A stretch of 64,000 nucleotides of DNA from Zopfochytrium polystomum (Eukaryota > Chytridiomycota > Chytridiomycetes > Chytridiales > Chytridiaceae): positions 37,343 through 101,342 of the forward strand of contig JAIVFJ010000224.1 of NCBI GenBank assembly GCA_025765615.1. Direction: 5' to 3'. The position numbers and the translations under genes are program-made. The notes below the pieces were generated by a model. That model searched no databases. It was given only the letters and a program-made list of their open reading frames with translations, and was not told the DNA's origin. Positions 9,863 to 19,051 of this stretch are shown here, in pieces (position 1 is the stretch's first letter; every line of letters starts with the position of its first letter).

Positions 9863-11435
9863 TTATGCTTGTATGCTAGGATGGAGAGAGGACGCTCTCA
9901 ACGGTATGGACGGTCTTGGGCCGTCTCGAGAGGGTCGGCCTTCTCCAACAATGGGTGAGGAACTGTCGTCCACTGTCTGACGAGAAGGCACCGCGCGTGT
10001 TGGGTTGTCTGCAGCAACAGCGGTGGCGGGTGCGACAGCGTCGAGGTGCAGAGGTTGGTGGGTGGCGGATCGAGCCGGAATAGGGGGACGAAAGGATGAG
10101 TTGGACGGTGGGGCCACCTTGGGCAGAACTGGCTGGTCCGTTTTGGGGCTTTCGGTTTCGTCGACCGAATCGTCATAGTCGGAGCCCACCATCCACGCCC
10201 CCCAGTCGTCCAAGAGCGTCGCGAAGGAGGAAGATTGCGATTGCTCGGGAATCCTGGCTTCTCCGACGACCAGGTCTTCTACAGCATCGTGGAAAGCCGC
10301 ATCGTCGTCCGCCTCAACGTCTTCGTCGGCAACTTTTTCTAAAGCGTCTATCCACTCTTCGATGCGAGCAGCCTCGACAACGATTGCGTCGTTGTCGCTT
10401 GAAGCGCCCACCCCGCGGTCGCTGGCCCCGACACTTGTGTCAGCGCGGCCGCCGCTTGCTTCAGCGAGCTTTGCGGTAACCTCCGCCCAAATCCACTGAC
10501 CTGCGATTGAGAAGGAGTGCTGCACGCCTTCGATTCCGCTCATCGCAAAGCTGCGCACGCACAAAGAAACGACTTGCGCCGAGACCACCCCCCATTCTTC
10601 AATCGAAAATGGGCTCATGGCGAGGAACACGCGGTCGAGCTTGGAGGGGCTGCTTTTTTTTTCGCAAATCGGCTGGCGGAGCCGCTGCCGGGGATGACGA
10701 CTTTCCTTCGGAAGGAAACGAGGTCGTCCTGACGGGAATCTGACGAGAATGAGTTCGCGCGGGAATAGTCCCCCGGCCGGTCTGGGAACTGCTTCGGTCG
10801 CGAAACGATTTTTCGTCGGGTTTGTTGGCTGGGGTCGACCGTTGTGTCTCTTGGATTTGAGCGGCAGCGGCTGGCACCTCCTTGTCCGTGGACGCCAACG
10901 GCCACAACGGCGAGGCGATTTCGATTTCGTCGTGGGTGTTTCGCGAATCCGCGGCCTTTGCAGCGGATGAAGTGCAACCAAGATCATCGGCATCGCTGTC
11001 GTCGCTGTTGTCGGCGCTAAACAACACCTCTGAGCTGTGCAACGAGCCGTTGGTTTCTTCCCGCGACGTTGCACCATCGTCTGCAGGAGAATTAAAGTCA
11101 CCGTCCCGACCGTCGACGCTTGGGGCGCTCCCCCGCTTCTTGACCTCTCTAGATGTGGTCTTGGCTTGGTGTAGATCGGCTTCGGTGGCGTCTGGGCTTG
11201 CCACTTGCCGGCCTCTGTCGTTCGGCGTTTCCAGAGTTTCCACGCTCTCCGTCCCGGCTTCCCCCGTCCCACCACCACCGTTCCGTGCGGCCGCCGCTAC
11301 TCCTCCTCCTCCTTCTCCTCCGCCGCCGCCGACGCTGCCACCGCTGGCTTCGTCTCCAACTCCTCCTCCTCCTCCTCCTCCCTCAGGATCCGCCGTCGTC
11401 GTGGCTGGCAGTGTCTCTGCGGCACGGCCGTCCAT
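9863..11435 (-). CDS. Hypothetical acidic protein; frame change at an A9 run
   Basis: Two long minus-strand frames appear to make one protein. The first runs from the ATG at 11435 (Gly/Ser-rich, then an acidic and Arg-rich region) and stops at 10599. The second covers the downstream part to 9863 and includes FSIEEWGVVSAQVVSLCVRS, then IEEWIDALEKVADEDVEADD. They cross at an A9 homopolymer on the minus strand (about 10,651-10,660). Moving one base forward there gives a continuous ~523-residue protein. This may be a sequencing indel, a true frameshift or an unrecognised short intron. The second frame also extends upstream as a long ORF, but its peptide there is an Arg/Pro-rich shadow. No family is recognised. 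Two IEEW-type segments in the second half suggest helical, acidic structure. Confidence 0.45.
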
Positions 11436-11840
11436 GTCAACGCCAAATGAAGCGTCGAGCAGACTTTCTGTCGTGTTTCACGAAGCTTCCTTTCAGTGCT
11501 TCCTTTGGACACGGGTTGGCATTCATTCTGCGCAAAACGGCAGCGCTATCATCACTCTGATCCTCGCGAAACGACAGCCAATCACATGCGTTATGAGCAA
11601 ATAGCGCCATTCCGACTTCCGCACAGACGTAAGTAGACCACATCGAAGGAGCTCACGCACCTCAGACCCATGATCGATATTTCTTGCACTCTGGACGCCT
11701 CGACTACTAAAGCATGTATGTATCTTCATGCATGTATTTGTAATAATGTGCTGTGCTGTAGACAAAAGTGGACTGTGCACGAGGAGTTACACTGGAAGAA
11801 GTGTCAACAACCGCGACCGGTCGCTCTAGCTTTCCCAAGC

Positions 11841-11875
<35 letters not shown>

Positions 11876-12015
11876 AGAGGCAAATAAAGCAGAACAACGA
11901 ACGCGACCACCACCACCACCACCACCCCCCACCGCCAACGATCACGATCGCGACCAGGGGGGGAAAAAAAAACAAAAACAAATCACCCATATTAATAGCG
12001 AGCGAGACAAGCGCG
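11436..12015. other. Divergent promoter region with a poly-A tract
   Basis: An A-run of about 33 bp (near 11,841-11,873) and (CCA)n-like repeats (11,908-11,928) lie upstream of the PTRHD1-like gene. No other gene or RNA is recognised. Confidence 0.5.
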
Positions 12016-12697
12016 ATGGGGGGCTCCTTGACCATGTTCGTCGTCATCCGCAAGGACCTGTCCAAGGTTTCGTATTTACTCGCTCCTCCAGTGTGCACCC
12101 AACCACTCTCATCGCCCAACCAAAAAACAAAACAAAAAAAAACAAAACAAAACAAAACGAAAACAAAAAAAAAACGTGACTTTGACATTCGACAAATCGT
12201 ATTTTCTGCCCCAGGTCCTCGGCTGGCCCACCGGCAGGTGTCGATTTGGCTCGCTCCAATTGCCCAGATAACCGCCGAACTCCGCCTGCCTAATAATAAT
12301 TATAATGAAAATCTAGTATCATCGCCCAGGGAGCCCATGCAGCGACTTCAGTCATATGGACGCACGCCTCCCATCCCAATGTTGTTTCTTACATGCACGA
12401 CATTGAGAACATGCACAAGGTTATCCTCGAGGTAGGAGTAAATTGTCACGCGGTCGGTAACCGTTTCTGAGCTTTTCCCGCCCGACCCCTTCTACCCGTT
12501 GCCCCTCTTTCTCATTCGTTTAGACCAAAACCGAGGCGTCTCTCGCCGTAGTTGGGGAGGCCCTAAAGGCTCAAAGCATCCCGTTCGTGCTGTGGACCGA
12601 ACAGCCTGAGAATACGCCGACGTGCCTCGCAACCATTCCCTGCAGGAAAGAGGAGCTTGGCGACGCACTGAAGAAATGCAGTCTCTACCGTGGTTGA
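12016..12697 (+). CDS. PTRHD1: PTRHD1-like peptidyl-tRNA hydrolase-domain protein
   Basis: Four exons are inferred: 12016-12066, 12215-12237 (only 23 nt), 12317-12431 and 12524-12697. They give 120 residues with consistent phases. The product reads MFVVIRKDLSKVLGWPTG, then SIIAQGAHAATSVIW, then SYMHDIENMHKVILE, then FVLWTEQPENTPTCLATI and KKCSLYRG. This follows human PTRHD1 across its whole length (VLRKDL, WPAGALVAQACHAAT, DLGRMRKVVLE, LWLEQPEN). The fold is that of Pth2-type peptidyl-tRNA hydrolases; whether the PTRHD1 branch truly hydrolyses peptidyl-tRNA is not settled. None of the exons alone is informative, and the 23-nt exon is invisible to ORF calling. The gene sits between two minus-strand genes. 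Confidence 0.85.
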
Positions 12698-13188
12698 GTG
12701 TACGTCGCTGCTGCTTCTGGATACTGTGTCTTCGGCTCAGCGAGGCTCGCCCGGATATTCTGCGAAACACTCCGAATTGTAAGCAAAACCCATTCTTATT
12801 CACTCCGACACTTTTCCGCTAGCATTCCTGACTCGAACCCAACCAAGAGGACCCAGGATGGGAGATAAGAGAAACAATGCGAAAAAAAAACAAAAAAAAA
12901 CAAAGAAACAAAGCATCTGCTGATAATGAATAGCAATTAACGGCAACAGCGTGAAAGGTTTCTTTCGCATTGAGAGGGATGGCTATGTCGATGGGACAAG
13001 GCGGGAAAAGGGAATGGGTGAGTGTATTTAAAGCGAGGTAGGAGAATATGTTAGCCTGCCATCACTCGCTTCCGGTGAAGTGCAGGTTCGGTTGTCGGAA
13101 GCCTTGAACGGTGGGATAAGGTACAAGGATGAATATGGTTGAGGATGCGTGCGAGAAAAGGCGCAAGAAGGTGAAAACGTGGCGAAGC
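12698..13188. other. Intergenic between convergent genes
   Basis: The 3' flanks of the PTRHD1-like and cyclin K/T-like genes. It holds an A-rich stretch near 12,882-12,915 and no recognisable gene. Confidence 0.45.
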
Positions 13189-14770
13189 TCAGCGATTGTT
13201 TTGTTGTGACGCCTCCTGAATGCCATCGACGGAATTAGGCAACGGTTGGCTCGGTGACGAGATTCTTCGACCATTGGGCGTAGAAACAGGTGTTGCAGCA
13301 GCGGTGTTAAGGTGACTTGCGCTAGAGTAAATGAGGTTCGCGTCATTCCTCGCTCCGTTGGCAGAATCCAGTAAAGACTCGTCTGGGCTCGTTTGCGTCA
13401 TGGGCGACGGCGTCAGTAGACTTGTTCTCGAGGCGTCTCTAGCGTGATGTAACAACTCGATTCCTCTGGGAGATTTCTGCGAGAGTCTCAAGACTACGCT
13501 CTTCCGATCACGAAAACACAGTCCTAACCCGTCCTAAAGAGTCCTTCGTTGCTTGTTCTCGGAACAACGCGCGCGCTTTTTTCCCATAATTCGCCTCTGC
13601 AATTCTTTGAATCCTATCTCTGTGTCCAACTGAAAATATTTCTAAAGCTAGCCCTGTGATGTCCACGGATTTCAGGGACGAGCATGCAACAGAGAAGCAC
13701 CTTACGCGATAATTCCACCTCGGGCAACACCGGTGGGTTTCTGGGGCTGAAGATATTCGTCTGAAAGATGCTTATTCTCGATTGATTGATGAGAGGCGTC
13801 TGCGCAAATCTGTGGACAACCGATGGCGCTTGACACTCAGCAATCTGCGAAAATGTAGCTGATACTGCGGCCTTAAGCACTATCAATGCGACGGTGCGTG
13901 CATCATAACGAAGCGGAAGGGTTGTTGACATGCTGGCAAACGCACTGTTACGACCGAAGGCGGGAAAGTTGCACCTACCAGTCATCCAGTAATTGGGTTG
14001 AGTAGAGTTTCAATCGCCGAATGATACTTGGAGACATTTTGGCGATTGCGGCCGATTCGTCACCGGTCAAACAAGGGGGCGAGTTATCTAGTGCCAACCT
14101 TTAGTCAGTAATATTTCCAGGAAAGCTCACCAATGAAGCGATCTAGAATTTCGTAAACCGTAACGTGGGGAAGCTCAACGACGAAGTCAAAACAAAGCGA
14201 TCCGGCCATCAACTCCTCGTAGAACAAGATATTCTGATTCCAGCTGGCAGCCTCCTTCAATCGGAGTTCAGTACACCAAACACCTTTTTCTCCAGTACCT
14301 TATCAGAGTCTTTGTATGATGGAACAGGCATCCCCTTTTTCCAGTTGGGCACTGAAGCGATTAGCCGGCAGTAATTAACGAGGTCGCCAATCTTCCTGTA
14401 ATTGTCGGTTGTTTTGCAAGCGAGATGCAAAGCTGTCCCGCCAAGGAGGTAAGGATGAACGACTTTGCTTTCCCGGAATGAGTGCCTCATAAGAAATCTC
14501 TGAAAGTAGACTCGCGCAATGCTGGTGCCTTCGGCAGGTCTGAACAAACGGAGATCAGTGACACATTGCCGCTGGGAGAATCAAAAGCGTTCACACTTAC
14601 ACACGCAGAAGGCTGCCCACGTCCGTGATGAATCTACAACCACTAAATCTCATTCGAGCCTCTTCTCCAGGCGTCATGCCGTCTTGAACTGAAGGTGTCC
14701 AGCAGAAATCGTCCTCGGAGAAGAGCCATTCGGCTTGGGGTGGTGGAAGCCATGAGCTTGAGAAACTCAT
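13189..14770 (-). CDS. Cyclin K/T-like (transcriptional cyclin); 3' half partly resolved
   Basis: The first five exons are supported by splice sites and alignment: 14601-14770, 14299-14539, 14131-14233, 13979-14087, and one starting at 13932. The N-terminus reads WLFSEDDFCWTPSVQDGM, then MRFSGCRFITDVGSLLRV, followed by the first cyclin fold (VYFQRFLMRHSF, then PYLLGGTALHLACKTTDN, then YRKIGDLVNYC). ILFYEELMAGSLCFDFVVEL opens the second fold, and STTLPLRYDARTVALIVLK lies in it. This order matches cyclins K, T and Ctk2/Pch1, which pair with CDK9/12-type kinases acting on the RNA polymerase II tail. The introns between these exons are only 43-65 nt. Downstream of ~13,850 I could not settle the joints. 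An open frame at 13189-13491 (Ser/Asn-rich) is a plausible C-terminal exon, so the gene end is tentative. Confidence 0.7.
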
Positions 14771-15441
14771 CGGTGACGGATCTCAGGGCGGGAACCTCCA
14801 CTCGAATGAGCAAGCGGTTCCCTCTTATCCACCGATTCTCTCGAGATCGTAACCGGATCGTCTGGCAGGGTCGATCTTCCGCAGCCAACAAACAGGCAAC
14901 CTTGTTTCGCCAACTCTGCCGCGGCCTCAAATCCGATCGACGGCGCGGACCCTGCCACGTCTAAAATGGACTGATGAACAGGTAGAGCGGTAAAGGAATC
15001 TGCCTACGACGGATCTCAAGAGGCGATTCGGGATAATAACCTGCTCAGAGCTCAGGAACGGCCCTGGTGTCTGGGATGAGGTGGGTGATGGAGTGAAGGC
15101 CTGCACCCACACAAAAACGCCAAGTCAGATAGCCGTTTGGCGTTCAATACTTCTATCCATTGTGACCCACGACCCTCTTTCCCAACTACCACCAATATCA
15201 AACCCCCTATTTCCAGCCCTGCACTTCGTTCGAGGAACGCCGATAGCCCCCAGGTGCAAGAGCTGTGGCAGCGTGAAAGAGTGTGGGGAACGCGTGGGAT
15301 CACGTTCCCTCAGAACACTTACTACCGTCTTCGAACAGAAGAAAATGAAAAAAACATCAAAAGACTGAAACATCAGAAGACATGGATGGATGAAGGAAAA
15401 AAAAAAAAAAAAAAAAGCCACCAGCAAAGACTTTGAAACTA
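14771..15441. other. Intergenic, no gene supported
   Basis: This is the 5' flank of the cyclin K/T-like gene and 3' flank of the DOMON-b561 gene, both on the minus strand. An A-run lies near 15,397-15,415. Several ORFs of 60-100 codons on both strands overlap each other and show no family features. Confidence 0.45.
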
Positions 15442-16698
15442 TTATGCTGCCTTCGAGGAGAGCTGGCCTTCGAGGTGGTGAACAGCACCGCCCAGAAGCT
15501 GGGCGGCCGCGAATGCTGCAACGCACACTCCAATCCAGACCCAGTACGCAACAACGACAGCCGTGCTGGCTCCAAACAGCCTCAGGCCGAGGTAGATCTC
15601 CACCACGGCAAGCACCATCACGGCACGGCCGACCCACCAATGCAGCCTATCCCACCACGGAATCGACGGTCGGTCAGGCGAGAACAGTGCATTCGAAATA
15701 AAACCGAGGACAATTTGAAGCGGAAAAAGCACAAATGCGACAACGGTGCCGATCGGCTTGTGTGGGTCAGCACCGGAGGCGCCGATGAGACGAGTTGAAG
15801 ATGAAGGTACTTGCAGCTCGATAAAGACGAGTCCAAGAGCGGTGATGAGACCAGTGCCGATGAGAAGGAGCGCAACGTGAAGAATATACCAAGTATGGCC
15901 AAGACGAGCTTTGAAATGGCGCGCAACGAGGACAGCCACAGGCGGAAAGACACCCCAAGCCAGGAACATGCAGACACCGTGCACCGTGCGAAGGGTGCGT
16001 ACGTCCCAGATAACCGCCAATGATTGAGAAACACCCGCCGTAACAGTACCAACGGCGGATAGATCCATGGCAAAAGCGCCGTTGTCCGAGTGCTGGGTGA
16101 ACCTTGACGAAGGCGACGCTGGGTCTGATGGCGTAATTTGCGACACTGCCCAGATGAAGCTAGTGGCGCCTGTCGTTGAAACGGCATTGCCCTTTGCAGG
16201 AACCGTAGATCTGTTGAACGAGGCAACAACACGGGCACTCGGGAGAGCAATGGCCCAAGACGGAACCGTCAGCGGGTCCTGAGAAATAACGAAGTTTTGG
16301 GAGGAAGAGAGGACTGGTTCGTTGTTGCCGACTGTGGTGCGCTCGGAAATGGTTACGCCGCCGCTTCCATTGCTGTAAATGACATAAATCGTAGATGTGG
16401 CCATCGTGCTACCACCGATGCCAAGACCCATCCAACCAGTGAGGGTAGACTGGACACAGAATGTAACAGTCTCGGTGGCGGAATATCGTCTGGCATGAAC
16501 GCAAAACTGGTTGTTGGCGTCGCAGAAAGAGGCGGCGGCAATCCCAGGTTCGGCATCGGCAGCGACAACCGGCTCCGACGTGACGAAGAATGAGAGGAGC
16601 AACGACAGAAGGGCGGTCAACCGCAGATTGACTAAGAGGGATGCTCGATGTGGACGGAGGGGAGACGGACCGCTGCCATCATTACGACTGGGCGACAT
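15442..16698 (-). CDS. DOMON domain-cytochrome b561 membrane protein
   Basis: A single-exon protein of 418 residues. A hydrophobic signal segment (residues ~22-46) precedes a DOMON-like extracellular domain (~55-215) with GWMGLGIGG and a paired-Cys start (FCDANNQFC). A five-to-six helix cytochrome b561 domain follows (~222-405). The four expected haem-ligand histidines are present: H240 (TVHGVC), H268 or H274 (GHTWYILH), H313 (DPHKPIG) and H353 (DRLHWWVG). This CybDOM-type architecture is common in fungi and plants, where the protein passes electrons across a membrane and the DOMON module binds haem or sugar outside the cell. A CT microsatellite lies ~240 bp upstream of the start. The several ORFs on the opposite strand here are shadows. 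Confidence 0.92.
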   Translation of the reverse strand: MSPSRNDGSGPSPLRPHRASLLVNLRLTALLSLLLSFFVTSEPVVAADAEPGIAAASFCDANNQFCVHARRYSATETVTFCVQSTLTGWMGLGIGGSTMATSTIYVIYSNGSGGVTISERTTVGNNEPVLSSSQNFVISQDPLTVPSWAIALPSARVVASFNRSTVPAKGNAVSTTGATSFIWAVSQITPSDPASPSSRFTQHSDNGAFAMDLSAVGTVTAGVSQSLAVIWDVRTLRTVHGVCMFLAWGVFPPVAVLVARHFKARLGHTWYILHVALLLIGTGLITALGLVFIELQVPSSSTRLIGASGADPHKPIGTVVAFVLFPLQIVLGFISNALFSPDRPSIPWWDRLHWWVGRAVMVLAVVEIYLGLRLFGASTAVVVAYWVWIGVCVAAFAAAQLLGGAVHHLEGQLSSKAA

Positions 16699-16936
16699 AC
16701 TTTGGATTGGGGAGAGGACGGAACACGGATGGTTCCGTCGTCGGGGCGACTCTTTTTAAACCGAAAAAAAAGCGGGAACAATGGACAAAGAGTACTAATA
16801 GACAAGAGTGAATGAAATGCGGTGGAAAATTTTTGCGTCTTCTGGGCGGCTTTGAGCGAAGTCGGTGGGCAACGTGGTTTCTTTCTTTTGCCCATATTTG
16901 GTTTGCGATGGTTGCTTATCCTTTTTTTCTTCTCTC

Positions 16937-16956
16937 GCTCCCTCTCTCTCTCGCTG

Positions 16957-17018
<62 letters not shown>
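16937..17018. repeat. CT microsatellite
   Basis: A long (CT)n tract (pure from about 16,963 to 17,018) lies upstream of the DOMON-b561 gene. Both strands give repetitive artefactual ORFs. Confidence 0.95.
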
Positions 17019-17019
<1 letters not shown>

Positions 17020-17269
17020 AAAAGGAAACGACAAACGCAATCCCAAAGCAGCCTTTCCCAAACTCCGTCGGCACCGTTCAGAAAAGGAACTTGCGGGAAC
17101 TGGGAACTGGGAAATGACACTGTGATTTTGTTCGATAGCAAATCATCCGTATTTTGTTGTAGCGGAGTGAGATAGCAAGCAATTCTTCACTGATTCAGTC
17201 TTTGTATTCACAATCATTTCCTAGCTAACCATTGAAACGATTTAGCTGAAGAATCACAGGGACAATCCT

Positions 17270-17470
17270 CTTGGATCGGTGCGCTTGCGCCCGTTGCGAC
17301 CAGGCAAAGTGTGTCAATCAGCGCCAGTGTGAGCGAAAACAAGGGGTGCAGGCAGCCGTCGAATGAAGAGAGAGAAAAGAGTATTCGCGGTTTTTATCTC
17401 AGTAACCAAATCTAAACAGAACAAGAGCGGTTAGTAGCACCGCACGATAGACAGGGTGCGGCCTGGTAAG
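17270..17470. repeat. Relic of a dispersed, probably LTR-derived repeat
   Basis: Positions ~17,395-17,465 resemble ~37,530-37,605. Both share gtttttatctcag, then an AAC-AG-AGCGGTTA-like block, then a gacagg/ggacagag block. The second copy sits beside a degenerate copia pol. This suggests an old LTR or terminal fragment stranded in the gene-rich block. The region 17,470-17,914 holds no supported gene. Confidence 0.45.
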
Positions 17471-17914
17471 ATCGGTTGGATAAGATAAAAAATCATTTAT
17501 TCTGCAGATGTGTGGTTTGCCTTGCAGTTAAGAAGTTTGACTAATTTACTCGCAACCATCATTTGGCATGAATAGAGTGTGAGAAAACGAAAAGTGATAG
17601 CTCGGCCCATCCATGGTACCAACGGCTGCCTGGTTCTGGGCGATTTTCTGGGAGGAGCACTTTGTCTGGCATCCCCAACAACCAGTCGTCGCTCTTCATT
17701 AAACACTGTGAGAGATTGGTGATAGGAATTTTTCAGGTCCTTGGAGCCCAAAAGTTAATTAGATCCCACATACGGTACAAAAAAATGAAGGGGCACAGGA
17801 GTTCTGGCGTGCATCCCCTTGTCAGGATGTCCGGCTGGGAAGAAGATGAAGAAGGAAGACTGCCACGAAAACAAAAATTAAAAAAAAAAAAAAAAAAAGG
17901 AAAAGAAATTTAAT

Positions 17915-18377
17915 ATGGCACTTGGGCGCCTTCCACGATGCGCGATCGCAACGGCGGCCACCTCCCACTCGCAAGTCCTCTCGGGCGCCCGTCGCTCTGT
18001 AGAATCGGCGATTGCCGCCCGCACTTGCTTGTCGGCGATCGTTTCCGGTCAACCAGTCGTATCGCGCGTTTCCTCTGCATTCATCAACTGCGTCTCGACC
18101 GCTCCTTCCAGCACAGCAGCACCCACCGCCGCGTCAGCATTTTCGGCATCCACGAACCATACTTTCGCCTTTGGAACCACAGCGCACGGCCTCGGTCCTG
18201 CCGTGTTCTCATCTGCGGCGATGGCGGGTTCACCATGTCAATCTCTGGTAGACATCCTTGATGGTATTTGTCTGAACGTCCCTTTAACATGTTTGTCTCG
18301 CAGCTAAGCAACGTTCCCAACGCCATTGCGAACGGATTTCTGGTGGACTGGTGTTTGAGCTCGCTTCTTTCCTGTAA
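17915..18377 (+). CDS. Small Ala/Ser-rich protein, possibly mitochondrial
   Basis: Exons 17915-18263 and 18304-18377 are inferred from a gtattt...cgcag intron with matching phase, giving 140 residues. The N-terminus (MALGRLPRCAIATAATSHSQ) has Arg, Ala and Ser with no acidic residues, as in mitochondrial targeting peptides. The middle is Ala/Ser/Thr-rich. The end reads SLVDILDAKQRSQRHC, then ISGGLVFELASFL. No family is recognised. The gene model rests on a long GC-rich open frame following a poly-A/T promoter tract and one credible splice. Overlapping frames of similar length exist at 17,938-18,261, so the frame choice is uncertain. Confidence 0.4.
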
Positions 18378-19051
18378 AATCGATACAACCGATGGTGGGT
18401 TCGCGAACTTGATTTCTTTTCCTGCCCGATCACTCTTGCCCTCGCGACCCCCATCCACTCGCTTCACACAAGCCTCATTGCAAAGGCCGGCTCATTGAGT
18501 GGCTGTCGTTAATGGTGCAATTTTCCCTGTTGTCACTTAAAAGCATAATCAACCCTACGATGTGGCGAAGGTGAATACCTGTCTCGCAGTCGTACTCCTG
18601 CCGTCTTTCGGTCGTCATTTAATGCTCTCGTTTCTTGTCCTTGCTTCCTCACAAGGGTCGTGAAACGAATCCAATGTGGAAATAAGATTACTTTGTTGGT
18701 CTAACCACTTTTACCCACTCTCTCTCGCAATCGCTTCAAACCCCACCTATTCGCGCCCTACCGTGCTGTAAAACAATTTACCCCAACTCTTTCTCAATTA
18801 CTCTATGTTTGCTGCAACCACAAAAAGGATAGATGTTTAAACAGCGAACATCGCCACTTTCGCGACTAAGTAATAACCGTCCCTGCTTTTCACCCAATCC
18901 GTCGTCCGTCCGCCCCCACCCCCGCAGGCACCTAACGGAACAGTCGCCGCCCTCTCAATGTCCCAGCAATTCATCTCTCGCCCTGGGCACCATTTAGCGC
19001 GCTCGCAGCCGCGCTATACCTCAAGTTGGAAAATAATATTGTATTGAAACA
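18378..19051. other. Intergenic, no gene seen
   Basis: Pyrimidine-rich sequence without long open frames lies between two plus-strand genes. A short A/T-rich segment at 19,030-19,050 directly precedes the next ATG. Confidence 0.5.

Noticed and set aside
15125..16250. Two minus-strand ORFs (171 and 210 codons) overlapping the DOMON-b561 gene
   Set aside because: Alternative frames of the same strand, lacking the conserved histidines and membrane pattern.
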